From Gallionella sp. (GTDB taxonomy: Bacteria > Pseudomonadota > Gammaproteobacteria > Burkholderiales > Gallionellaceae): DNA of 6,654 nucleotides. Of this stretch, positions 1 through 6,357 are shown one piece after another (position 1 is the stretch's first letter; the number at the start of each line of letters is the position of its first letter). The stretch spans positions 1 through 6,654 of the forward strand of contig JARCRR010000225.1 in NCBI GenBank assembly GCA_029850565.1, given 5' to 3'. The notes beneath the pieces were generated by a model. That model saw only the letters and a list, made by a program, of their open reading frames with translations. It was not told where the DNA came from and did not search any database. The translations under genes were made by a program, and so were the position numbers.

Positions 1-332
1 ACACCACCCTTGCCACTCGCCACGGCGATGATGTTCTTGACGCCATCCACCAGTTTGACGCCGCGCTGCACCGCATGCGGTACGACTTTGCTGCTGACAT
101 TGGCTTTGACATTGCCGATACCGGGTAGCGCCGCCTTGAGATGACCTTCGACCAATGCCTGTATCTCGCCCCATACGCTTTTGGCGGGATAGCCCAGGAG
201 GATATCGAGGGACACGTCGTTGCCGCTCACCTTGACGTTCTTCACGGACTTCCCGCTGACGAAATCCTTCTTCGTATTCGGATCGATCAGATTCTTCAAC
301 GCACCTTGTACATCAGCTTCATTCACACTCAT
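1..332 (-). CDS. mrp: Mrp/ApbC family iron-sulfur cluster carrier ATPase, N-terminal part (cut by window edge)
   Basis: Only the first 110 codons are present; the rest (usual family length is about 360 residues) lies beyond position 1. Translating the minus strand from the ATG at 332 gives a MIP18/DUF59-type domain over about residues 5-80, then the start of the P-loop ATPase domain. The last residues, IIAVASGKGG followed by the first two bases of a Val codon, are the beginning of the deviant Walker A motif KGGVGK of the Mrp/MinD group. Known role of the family: a cytoplasmic dimeric carrier that binds a 4Fe-4S cluster and passes it to apo-proteins. The catalytic Lys and the C-terminal CxxC cannot be checked here. 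Upstream of the ATG there is only a weak GGGG tract as a ribosome binding site. It lies 53 bases downstream of the DUF971 gene, a meaningful neighbour because the plant Mrp homologue HCF101 carries both modules in one protein. The family call is firm. Confidence 0.93.
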   Translation of the reverse strand, partial: MSVNEADVQGALKNLIDPNTKKDFVSGKSVKNVKVSGNDVSLDILLGYPAKSVWGEIQALVEGHLKAALPGIGNVKANVSSKVVPHAVQRGVKLVDGVKNIIAVASGKGG

Positions 333-385
333 CTCTAACCCCGCATTGGTTGATCAATATAAAGACTGTTTATCTCGTTCTCTGC

Positions 386-748
386 TCAGTGCTTCGATTC
401 GCGACTGGCGTTAGCCGCAGCCATTCTTTCCAGATATTCATGCCACAACTCCGCATGACGACTACCCAGCTCATGCAGATACTCCCAAGTATAGATGCCG
501 CTGTCGTGGCCATCGTCAAAAGTGATCTGCAGGGCGTAACTTCCGGAAGGCGCGACGTCCTTGATACGCACGTTCTTCTTGCCTACCTGCAACACCTCCT
601 CGCCCGGAAAGTGCCCTTTGACATCGGCCGATGGCGAATATACCCGCAGATATTCGTATGGGAAACTGAACGTCTGACCATCGGCGAACCCGATCTCCAT
701 CAAGCGGGATTCCTGGTGTAGCGTGATTCCCGTAGGTTGAAACGACAT
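386..748 (-). CDS. DUF971 (gamma-butyrobetaine hydroxylase N-terminal-like) domain protein
   Basis: A 120-residue cytoplasmic protein made almost wholly of one DUF971/GBBH-like domain (about residues 8-95). Recognisable stretches are EIGFADGQTF, EYLRVYSPSADV, KGHFPG, the VGKKNVRI block and FDDGHDSGIYTWEYL. The C-terminal 25 residues are a charged helical tail. In family members this small beta-rich domain occurs alone, at the N-terminus of gamma-butyrobetaine hydroxylases, and at the C-terminus of the plastid Fe-S carrier HCF101; its biochemical role is not settled. I chose the ATG at 748 because AAAGGA (758-763) sits nine bases before it. A GTG at 766 in the same frame would add six residues and would overlap the preceding stop as TAGTG, but it has no comparable ribosome binding site. 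The next gene is mrp, so a role in Fe-S cluster transfer is a reasonable inference but not shown. Confidence 0.9.
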   Translation of the reverse strand: MSFQPTGITLHQESRLMEIGFADGQTFSFPYEYLRVYSPSADVKGHFPGEEVLQVGKKNVRIKDVAPSGSYALQITFDDGHDSGIYTWEYLHELGSRHAELWHEYLERMAAANASRESKH

Positions 749-757
749 CGTCTTAAA

Positions 758-763
758 TCCTTT
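758..763 (-). promoter_or_regulatory. Ribosome binding site of the DUF971 gene
   Basis: AAAGGA, nine bases upstream of the ATG at 748. It falls inside the longer reading frame that begins with GTG at 766, and so favours the shorter protein. Confidence 0.6.
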
Positions 764-765
764 CA

Positions 766-1197
766 CTATCTTCTGTAATGGTAATGCGCCTTGGCCGCCG
801 CCACGATCTCCCGATACGGCAACTGCTCCAACTCTCCGTATCGTTGTTGTGCCGAGTCGAGCAAATGCACCACATCGCTCACCTCTTCACTGCCATCCAA
901 CACGTATTGCACACCGATCAAGCCGCCGCATTGCAGGCGCATCTCCTGCGCGTGAGGCAACGGTTCATCAATGTGCGTCACGCCCAATGCGAAGGTGAAG
1001 TTGGAACGCAGCAGGCCGTACAAAGAGATGCATCGCGCCCTGTGCGCCGCGTCCTGACACAACACGACCTCACGTTCTGCCAGATTGTGCTTATCCACTC
1101 GGGAACAATACACACATTTTGCGAGTACGGTTTTTTCAAATGGACAGATGCGTTCAGACCATGAGGAGCGTGTCTGTTTGTACGCGGATTCATCCAT
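766..1197 (-). CDS. Cysteine-rich conserved hypothetical protein, candidate metal or Fe-S binder
   Basis: A 143-residue protein that I do not recognise by name. The N-terminal half has five cysteines, C18, C28, C31, C47 and C56 (spacing C-x9-C-x2-C-x15-C-x8-C), and a sixth, C90, lies in LQCGGL. There is also a His/Arg-rich stretch. The CxxC flanked by further spaced cysteines looks like a zinc or Fe-S site, but that is inference. There is no signal peptide or membrane segment, so it should be cytoplasmic. The second half (about 84-143) is mixed alpha/beta and ends in a basic HYHYRR tail. The ATG at 1197 lies eight bases after the preceding stop and lacks a clear ribosome binding site, so translational coupling is likely. 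Its stop (TAG, 766-768) falls just before the DUF971 gene. I have a general recollection of similar unnamed proteins in betaproteobacteria. Being co-directional with mrp fits an Fe-S link. Confidence 0.8.
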   Translation of the reverse strand: MDESAYKQTRSSWSERICPFEKTVLAKCVYCSRVDKHNLAEREVVLCQDAAHRARCISLYGLLRSNFTFALGVTHIDEPLPHAQEMRLQCGGLIGVQYVLDGSEEVSDVVHLLDSAQQRYGELEQLPYREIVAAAKAHYHYRR

Positions 1198-1205
1198 GCG
1201 GCGTG

Positions 1206-1436
1206 TCAGTCGTCACCCAATTCCGGGGCAGGCTCACGCACCTGATTGAGCAGGTCCTCGGCGTGCAGCTCGTTGTCGGCATGGATCATCTTGACGAGCG
1301 CCGATGATCCTGACGCGACCTCGGCCTCGCGCAACTGTTTGACGCGTTCGGATGCGGCGCGATACGACTCGTGCTGTTCCAACTTTTCCAGCAGCCTGAT
1401 CGGTTGCGTTTTGATACGGTAGATGAAATACGCCAT
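1206..1436 (-). CDS. Small conserved hypothetical protein (76 residues)
   Basis: The protein begins MAYFIYRI, continues through a charged, probably helical middle (RLLEKLEQHESYRAASERVK) and ends in an acidic PELGDD tail. It has no cysteine, signal peptide or membrane segment. Small proteins starting MAYFIY, with an Arg/Glu-rich helix and a region like MIHADNELHAEDLL, occur as unnamed genes in betaproteobacteria; this is recollection, not a search result, and no function is known to me. The start is the ATG at 1436, 20 bases after the ankyrin gene's stop. No Shine-Dalgarno sequence precedes it, which suggests coupled translation or, more speculatively, entry by ribosomal frameshifting from the ankyrin gene. 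The same frame stays open upstream to 1823, but that part overlaps the ankyrin gene and reads as out-of-frame sequence. Confidence 0.75.
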   Translation of the reverse strand: MAYFIYRIKTQPIRLLEKLEQHESYRAASERVKQLREAEVASGSSALVKMIHADNELHAEDLLNQVREPAPELGDD

Positions 1437-1456
1437 GATTGATGTTGTGCCGTTGT

Positions 1457-1924
1457 TTAACTGCGTTTTAAAAAAGTAATGACGTTGGCGTTGGGCGCGT
1501 TCTTGCTGGCACAACTGCCTTCGCCCAAACCGGCCAGTTGCTCGGCCTCGTGCAGCAGATTGACGACATCCACATAGTGCTTCTGCTTCACCATCATCAG
1601 CGCGGTGTAGCCGCCTTCGTTCTTGGCCAGCACATCGGCTCCGGCCTGGATCAAAAACTCGACGATGTCGGTTTCTCCATAGCCCGCCGCCAGCATCAAA
1701 GGACGCACGCCATAAGCGATGGCCGCCTCCAGATTCGCTCCCGCACCGACCAGCACTTGCACGACATCCAGAAAGCCGTGCTGCAACTCTTGGTTGTACA
1801 CCGCCCTCGCCAAGGGTGTCCAACCGGCTTCGTCACAGGCGTTGACATCCGCCCCGGCAGACAGCAACTGCTGCATCGTCTTCGCGTCACCCGCCTTTAC
1901 TGCCTCGAATAATGCTGTGCTCAT
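1457..1924 (-). CDS. Ankyrin-repeat protein (155 residues)
   Basis: Four ankyrin repeats fill residues 2-130. Repeat 1 ends LLSAGADVNACD, repeat 2 has GWTPLARAV and VLVGAGANLEA, repeat 3 has RPLMLAAGYGETDIVEFLIQ and AGADVLAKN, and repeat 4 has GYTALMMVK followed by DVVNLL. The second repeat is stretched by about four residues (ELQHGF). After the repeats comes a loose tail of about 25 residues with one Cys (C138). There is no signal peptide, so it should act in the cytoplasm, presumably by binding a protein partner; the partner cannot be read from sequence. I chose the ATG at 1924 because AGGAG (1933-1937) lies eight bases before it. The GTG at 1933 would overlap that site. The last codons run through a T6A4 tract that forms slippery heptamers just before the TAA. 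Confidence 0.92.
   Translation of the reverse strand: MSTALFEAVKAGDAKTMQQLLSAGADVNACDEAGWTPLARAVYNQELQHGFLDVVQVLVGAGANLEAAIAYGVRPLMLAAGYGETDIVEFLIQAGADVLAKNEGGYTALMMVKQKHYVDVVNLLHEAEQLAGLGEGSCASKNAPNANVITFLKRS
1466..1475 (-). other. Slippery T6A4 tract at the end of the ankyrin gene
   Basis: Read on the minus strand in the ankyrin frame, the codons are ACT TTT TTA AAA CGC AGT TAA. This contains two overlapping heptamers of the X XXY YYZ form, T TTT TTA and T TTA AAA. A -1 slip here enters the frame of the downstream 76-residue gene, which is open without a stop. No obvious stimulatory hairpin follows. That the heptamers exist is certain; that they are used is only a possibility. Confidence 0.3.
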
Positions 1925-1932
1925 CGAATCCA

Positions 1933-1937
1933 CTCCT
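1933..1937 (-). promoter_or_regulatory. Ribosome binding site of the ankyrin-repeat gene
   Basis: AGGAG, eight bases upstream of the ATG at 1924. Its last base is the G of the alternative GTG start at 1933, so it rules that start out. Confidence 0.7.
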
Positions 1938-1942
1938 GATAT

Positions 1943-2836
1943 TTATTTCTGAACTGTCTTCTGCAACGCCTCGCGGATCGCTTCCGGTGTCTTCATGATG
2001 TTCATGAAGCTGTTCTTGCCCATCATGCTGAGATCGGGGAAGTCGATGGCGATGCGGAAACGTGCATACAGCGCGTAGACCTTATTGCCCGAGACCAGTA
2101 CCTCATAAGGCAGATGGGCAGTGGATTTCAGGTCGCGGAAATCGATCTCCGACATGATGAAGCGGTCATCCATATATTTGCTATCGCCGCTGCCTTTCAT
2201 CGCCACGCCGAACACGCTTTCCTTCTTGCCGGTCACATCGACACGGTAGACCTTGCTCACGCCGTTCTTGTTGTTCGCCAGTTTCGCATCCACTGCTTGC
2301 ACCGCTTCTTCGTAACTTGCGTACTCGGCAAGGATGCTGGGCTCATCGAAATATTCCATGCCGATGGTGTAGTGGTATTTGCGTGCCTGCTTGGCCGTCA
2401 TGCCTTGCGCACCGAATTCTTCCACTCTGCCCAATGCATTACCCAACGATGCCGATACCGCAGCCAGATCGCCCTTCATGCGATACACGTTCGACATGTA
2501 GATCGGGTTGGTATAACTCACCTGTACTTCTTTTCCCGCCTCGGTGATAGACACACGTTGTACCGCGCCGTAGCCCCCGAATTCGGAAGCTGCGGCGTTG
2601 CGTTTCAACTCGTCGTTCGTGATGACGATGATCTGCGCACCTGAATAGGGAGAATAGTCACCGGCAATGGTGAACCCCGCACCGGCCAATGCGGTTTTGA
2701 CTTGGGCGGCCCGTTCAGCGACTGTTCCGGCGCTCTTGGATGCCAGAACGAATGGCTTCAGTAAAGCATCAGCCGCAAATGTCGCGGTGGTGACTGACAT
2801 CAATAATGCAGACAGCAATAGATTCTTGATTCTCAT
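1943..2836 (-). CDS. Exported cysteine-free protein of unknown function, DUF302-like
   Basis: A 297-residue protein with a Sec signal peptide: a basic start (MRIK), a hydrophobic core over about residues 5-18 and a likely cut after TFA at residue 21. The mature part should be periplasmic. About residues 38-120 (GTVAERAAQVKTALAGAGF, then IIVITNDEL, QRVSITEAGKEVQVSYTNP) have the helix-then-strands pattern I associate with DUF302 domains, but that match is tentative. The C-terminal third has a distinct block around YALYARFRIAIDFPDLSMMG. No cysteine occurs anywhere, which excludes a lipobox and c-type heme sites. I chose the ATG at 2836 because AAGGAG lies seven bases before it and the signal peptide then starts cleanly. 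An ATG at 2860 in the same frame forms an ATGA overlap with the preceding stop but would put PPRRSV ahead of the signal. Its function and its link to the neighbouring redox genes are unknown. Confidence 0.85.
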   Translation of the reverse strand: MRIKNLLLSALLMSVTTATFAADALLKPFVLASKSAGTVAERAAQVKTALAGAGFTIAGDYSPYSGAQIIVITNDELKRNAAASEFGGYGAVQRVSITEAGKEVQVSYTNPIYMSNVYRMKGDLAAVSASLGNALGRVEEFGAQGMTAKQARKYHYTIGMEYFDEPSILAEYASYEEAVQAVDAKLANNKNGVSKVYRVDVTGKKESVFGVAMKGSGDSKYMDDRFIMSEIDFRDLKSTAHLPYEVLVSGNKVYALYARFRIAIDFPDLSMMGKNSFMNIMKTPEAIREALQKTVQK

Positions 2837-2843
2837 CACGCTT

Positions 2844-2849
2844 CTCCTT
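2844..2849 (-). promoter_or_regulatory. Ribosome binding site of the exported-protein gene
   Basis: AAGGAG, seven bases before the ATG at 2836. It is the strongest such site in the window and decides the start in favour of 2836 over 2860. Confidence 0.75.
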
Positions 2850-2856
2850 GGTGGGT

Positions 2857-4350
2857 TCATCTAACAGCTTCAACAAAGACACGCGTCTTAGGCATGCCGC
2901 GACTCAAAAAGAACTTTTCTGCCACACCGATCGCGGCTTCAGGTCCGGCCAGATAGACATCGCCCAGCGTCATTGCCGGATCCGTACCGGCCATCTCTTG
3001 CAGATGGTGCAGCAACTGCGCTTCGCGTTTCGCATTGGACACGCGCAAATCGAAGCCGGTCGTATGCTCCGAATAATGGAAGTCATCCAGGGCATCTCCC
3101 CACGCGCGCCCCACATTGGGCAGATACAACTGCTCCGGAGCGGAGGCGATCCAGTGCAGATGGATGGTCTCGACTTCCAGCGACATGGCATGCTCGACCA
3201 GACTCTTGATCGGCGCAAAGCCGCCATCGAAGGCCAAGAAATACAAGGGGCGCCCCGACTTCTCATGCAGGATGAACTCGCCTTGCGGCCCTTCCACCTC
3301 CACCACCTCGCCAGTCTTCAAACGCTCGAACACATAGTCCGAGAACAGATTCCCCGTTTGTCTGCGCACATGGAACAGCAGGTTGCGGTCATCACACGGA
3401 CAGCTTGCGATAGGCAGCTCGGCAGTGAAGGAATGACCGACGCGCAACGACACCTTCTGTCCCGCCAGGAAACGCAGACGCTGGCTGCGCGGCGTTTGCA
3501 GATGCAACAACATGACCTCTGCGGTCAGCATCGCCTTGGCTTTCACCGTCGCGGCGATCTGCTGGAACGGGATGTCCTGCACGCCCCCCGTGACAGAGGC
3601 TTCCAGCGTGATATCGCTGACGGCGGTATTGCTGCACATCAATATGATGCCCTGTTCCTTCTCCGTCTCGGACAGCGTGAAGTCGTGGTGGCGTGTCTTT
3701 TTCACTTGCCCCGACACCACCCTGCCTTTGCACAATCCGCAATTGCCGCCGCTGCAACCGTAGTTGAGCGAGAGGCCTGCGCGCATGGCCGCTTCCAGCA
3801 AGGTGTCCCGGCCTTCGACCAGGAAGTCCTGCTGGCTGGGCAGCAAGGTCACTTGGGCCGTCATCACGCTCAAGATGCCATCCTTGATCGCCAGCGGGTT
3901 ACTGAATCCGGGTTCCATCGCTGCGGCGACTTCCTGCTTGATCCAACATTTCAGGCCCTCCATCTTCGTTCGTGCTTCGCCGTGGCATTGCCCTTCCATC
4001 TCGCCGAACTTGTCCCACAATCTTTCGAGCAAGGCGTTGAACTGTTCCAACTGCGCCTGGCTGTGCGCCAGTGTCTTGCTCAACTCGGTGATGCGCGCGG
4101 CCAGCACTTCCGCATCGGGCAAGGCGCGCTCGAACACCCGTTTGCCGAAAGCGCGTTCCTTGATCTGTGTGACGCGCTTGAACTCCGCCGTATCTTCCAA
4201 CTGCGCATCGGGGTAACACAGCAACAACTCCGCGATGGCCACCTTGCCATCGAAAGAGAACATCTCTCCACTCTGTATCTTCTTTTGCAGATCGGCACGG
4301 GTCGCACCCACCAATCGCGCTGCACGGTTAAGACTAAACAGATCGCTCAT
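2857..4350 (-). CDS. Multidomain 2Fe-2S ferredoxin / flavin reductase-type oxidoreductase with an HTH-like N-terminus
   Basis: A 497-residue protein with four visible parts. Residues 5-50 (SLNRAARLVGATRADLQKKI, then GEMFSFDG and IAELLL) resemble a MerR/excisionase-type helix-turn-helix. Residues 79-145 are helical and probably coiled-coil. Residues 165-255 are a plant-type ferredoxin domain with cluster ligands C199, C204, C207 and C239 (CSGGNCGLC ... LMC). Residues 262-497 follow the ferredoxin-NAD(P) reductase layout: an FAD-like beta barrel with EGPQGEF near 353-359, and a nucleotide-like domain ending YLAGPEAAIGVAEKF. Two expected motifs are altered. The flavin motif RxYS is replaced by LPIASCPCD (312-320), and the usual GGTGIAP is FDGGFAP (374-380). 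The nearest well-known layout is the CDP-6-deoxyglucoseen or phenol hydroxylase reductase type, but those lack this N-terminus. It starts 30 bases after cysG and ends with TGA overlapping a possible ATG. An electron-transfer role beside siroheme synthesis is inferred; the substrate is unknown. Confidence 0.88.
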   Translation of the reverse strand: MSDLFSLNRAARLVGATRADLQKKIQSGEMFSFDGKVAIAELLLCYPDAQLEDTAEFKRVTQIKERAFGKRVFERALPDAEVLAARITELSKTLAHSQAQLEQFNALLERLWDKFGEMEGQCHGEARTKMEGLKCWIKQEVAAAMEPGFSNPLAIKDGILSVMTAQVTLLPSQQDFLVEGRDTLLEAAMRAGLSLNYGCSGGNCGLCKGRVVSGQVKKTRHHDFTLSETEKEQGIILMCSNTAVSDITLEASVTGGVQDIPFQQIAATVKAKAMLTAEVMLLHLQTPRSQRLRFLAGQKVSLRVGHSFTAELPIASCPCDDRNLLFHVRRQTGNLFSDYVFERLKTGEVVEVEGPQGEFILHEKSGRPLYFLAFDGGFAPIKSLVEHAMSLEVETIHLHWIASAPEQLYLPNVGRAWGDALDDFHYSEHTTGFDLRVSNAKREAQLLHHLQEMAGTDPAMTLGDVYLAGPEAAIGVAEKFFLSRGMPKTRVFVEAVR

Positions 4351-4380
4351 CGTCGTTGCACCGTGTGAGTTGCGTGTGCC

Positions 4381-5757
4381 CTACCCTTGCGGATGGAACC
4401 AAGCCAACTTCTCGCGCAAAGTGACCACGCCGCCGATGATGATGAGAGTCGGCGCTTGCGGTTGCTCGCGTTCGGCGATACCGGGCAATGTCGCCAAAGT
4501 ACCCGTGATGACACGCTGATTCGGTGTGGTGCCCTGCTGCACGATAGCGATGGGCGTGGTATCCGGCATGCCATGTTCGACGAGCTTGGCACACAGGGTG
4601 TCCAGGCCATGCAAACCCATGTACACCACCACGGTCTGTCTGGGGCGTGCCAACAGTTCCCAATCCAGATTCATCGTGCCGTCTTTGAGATGGCCGGTGA
4701 CGAACACGCAGGCCTGCGCATGGTCTCTATGGGTCAGCGGGATACCCGCGTAAGACGCCACACCCGATGCCGCAGTGATGCCCGGCACGACCTGGAAAGG
4801 AATGCCTTCCGCCGCCAAGGTCTCGATCTCCTCGCCGCCGCGTCCGAAGATGAACGGATCGCCGCCCTTGAGACGCAACACGCGCTTGCCTTGCTTGGCC
4901 AGACGCACCAGCAACTCGTTGATCTCTTCCTGGCGCAGCGTGTGGTCGGCGCGCTTCTTGCCGACGAAGATGCGTTCGGCATCGCGCCGCGCCATGTCGA
5001 CGATGGGCTTGGACACCAAGTTGTCGTACACCACCACATCCGCTTTTTGCATCAGCCGCAGCGCGCGGAAAGTCAGCAGATCGGGATCGCCGGGGCCGGC
5101 ACCGACCAGATACACCTCGCCGCGCACGATGTTGTCCTCGTTCTCCAACATCTGCTGCAACATGGCCTCGGCGCTGTTCTCGTCGCCCGTCAAAACCTTC
5201 TCGGCGACCACGCCATCCAGCGCGTTCTCCCAGAAGATGCGGCGCTTGGCCGGATTGGTGACTTTGGTTTTGACCAGCTCGCGGAAGCGTTCGGCAAAGG
5301 CCGCCAAACGGCTGTAGTTCTGCGGGATCACCGTCTCCAGCTTGCCGCGCATCATGCGCGTCAATACCGGCGAGGCGCCGCCGCTGGAGAACGCCACCAT
5401 CAGGGGTGAGCGGTCCAGGATGGCGGGCATGATGAATGAGCACAACCCGGGGTCGTCCACCACATTCACCGGGATGTTGCGCGCCTGCGCCAGCACAGAA
5501 ACTTGCTTGTTCACTCCGCAGTCATCGGTGGCCGCGATTACCAACGCGACTCCCTCAAGGTGCGATTCATCGAATCGCGCGAGCACAACCTCGACATTAG
5601 CCTGCGCTTTCAGTGCCTCGTCGATATCGGGTGCGACCACGCGCACCTTTGCCCCGGCCTCCAGCAACACACCGGCCTTGCGCATACCGACCGAGCCGCC
5701 GCCGACCACCAGACAGAGACGGCCTTTGACGTTCTGGAATATCGGCAGGAAATCCAT
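4381..5757 (-). CDS. cysG: Siroheme synthase (uroporphyrinogen-III C-methyltransferase / precorrin-2 dehydrogenase / sirohydrochlorin ferrochelatase)
   Basis: At 458 residues the protein has the full length of the fused enzyme (about 457 in enterics). The N-terminal half (1-150) carries the Rossmann fold VVGGGSVGMRKA (17-28) for NAD-dependent precorrin-2 oxidation and iron insertion. D101 in NVVDDP corresponds to the enteric catalytic Asp104, and S124 in FSSGG to Ser128. The C-terminal half (214-458) is the SAM-dependent methyltransferase: VGAGPGDPDLLT (218-229), D245 in VVYDNLVS and K267 in VGKK (equivalents of Asp248 and Lys270), RLKGGDPFIFGRGGEE, VVPGITAASG and GIPLTHRDHA. It converts uroporphyrinogen III to siroheme, the cofactor of assimilatory and Dsr-type sulfite reductases and of siroheme nitrite reductases. 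All key residues are present. The ATG directly follows the preceding TAA (TAAATG); GAAGG lies 11 bases upstream, so translation is probably coupled. Confidence 0.98.
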   Translation of the reverse strand: MDFLPIFQNVKGRLCLVVGGGSVGMRKAGVLLEAGAKVRVVAPDIDEALKAQANVEVVLARFDESHLEGVALVIAATDDCGVNKQVSVLAQARNIPVNVVDDPGLCSFIMPAILDRSPLMVAFSSGGASPVLTRMMRGKLETVIPQNYSRLAAFAERFRELVKTKVTNPAKRRIFWENALDGVVAEKVLTGDENSAEAMLQQMLENEDNIVRGEVYLVGAGPGDPDLLTFRALRLMQKADVVVYDNLVSKPIVDMARRDAERIFVGKKRADHTLRQEEINELLVRLAKQGKRVLRLKGGDPFIFGRGGEEIETLAAEGIPFQVVPGITAASGVASYAGIPLTHRDHAQACVFVTGHLKDGTMNLDWELLARPRQTVVVYMGLHGLDTLCAKLVEHGMPDTTPIAIVQQGTTPNQRVITGTLATLPGIAEREQPQAPTLIIIGGVVTLREKLAWFHPQG

Positions 5758-6357
5758 TTATTGCACAGCCTTCAGAATCAGCGGTACCAGTGCTTCAGGC
5801 AATTTGATCTTGCCCGCCAGCGCGAACTGGTGTGCGCTTTCGGACATCTTGTCCCAGGTCTTCCTGATGATGAGCAGCCACTTGGCCTCGTCGTAATCCG
5901 GCTTCTGCGAAGCGAATGCCAACATGTAGTGTTCGATGAACACCAGATCGACCACATCTTCCATCATCTGCGTTTCGGGGTTGCTCTTCAGTTCCTTCTT
6001 GCCGACGATGCTCTTCACGCGCGCGATCATCTCGTCGTCGTATCCGACCTCCTTCATCAGTGCGCCCGCCGTTTCGGCATGGAATTTGTACAGCGTGGTA
6101 CGCCACAGCATGTAGCCCTTCTTGTCCATCGGGTAGTCGCTGCGCGGGCTTTTCCAGCGCTGGATGTGCTGTGCGCGGCAGGCCAGCTTCACCGCTTCCG
6201 ATGCATCGGGCGCGAAACGTTCCTGCATCTCGGTCATGCGCCGGGCGTACAGCAGCTCTTTGGGATATTCCTTGCCCCCGAAGGCCTCCTTGTTCGGATC
6301 CTCGGCATTGGCTTTGTCGAATGCCGCGATGGCGGCTTGATACAGACTTGTGTTCAT
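5758..6357 (-). CDS. DUF4202 domain protein
   Basis: A 199-residue soluble protein covered end to end by the DUF4202 family. Recognisable blocks are AIAAFDKANAEDPN (9-22), RMTEMQERFAPDASEAVKLA (40-59), RAQHIQRWKSPRSDYPMDKK (61-80), YMLWRTTLYKFHAETA (82-97) and the stretch DVVDLVFIEHYM (134-145). The His and acidic residues H64, H93, E95, D134, D137 and H143 sit in the best-conserved-looking helices and would suit a metal site of HD-domain type; that reading is inference. No function is established to my knowledge. The ATG at 6357 overlaps the preceding stop as ATGA, which fixes the start better than the weak GAGA upstream does. The frame stays open upstream, but into the coding region of the amidase. 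It lies directly between a CbiA/DsrN-type amidase and cysG, so a link to siroheme metabolism is plausible. Confidence 0.9.
   Translation of the reverse strand: MNTSLYQAAIAAFDKANAEDPNKEAFGGKEYPKELLYARRMTEMQERFAPDASEAVKLACRAQHIQRWKSPRSDYPMDKKGYMLWRTTLYKFHAETAGALMKEVGYDDEMIARVKSIVGKKELKSNPETQMMEDVVDLVFIEHYMLAFASQKPDYDEAKWLLIIRKTWDKMSESAHQFALAGKIKLPEALVPLILKAVQ

Noticed and set aside
333..385. Possible promoter before mrp: TATATT (minus strand, 356-361) and the palindrome TTGATCAA (350-357)
   Set aside because: No matching -35 element lies at the right distance, and an 8-base palindrome is expected by chance at this frequency. This is not enough to call a promoter or operator.
749..766. GTG start at 766 for the DUF971 protein (TAGTG overlap with the preceding gene)
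   Set aside because: The ATG at 748 has AAAGGA at proper spacing, whereas the GTG has no good ribosome binding site. The GTG is still possible through coupling.
1437..1823. Upstream extension of the small 76-residue gene
   Set aside because: The frame is open, but this part overlaps the ankyrin gene and reads as Arg/Gly-rich out-of-frame sequence. It matters only as the landing frame for a possible -1 shift near 1466-1475.
2848..4368. 506-codon open frame on the plus strand
   Set aside because: It is antisense to the oxidoreductase gene with the same codon boundaries. Stops there would need TTA, CTA or TCA codons in the real gene, which are rare in this G+C-rich DNA. Its translation is His/Gln/Arg-rich with no recognisable domain.
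4436..4444. Short GAT triplet run
   Set aside because: It encodes an Ile-Ile-Ile stretch of the CysG core strand (LIIIGG), conserved in the family, and is not a microsatellite.
4387..5409. 340-codon open frame on the plus strand
   Set aside because: It is the codon-aligned antisense of cysG, whose motifs are complete on the minus strand.
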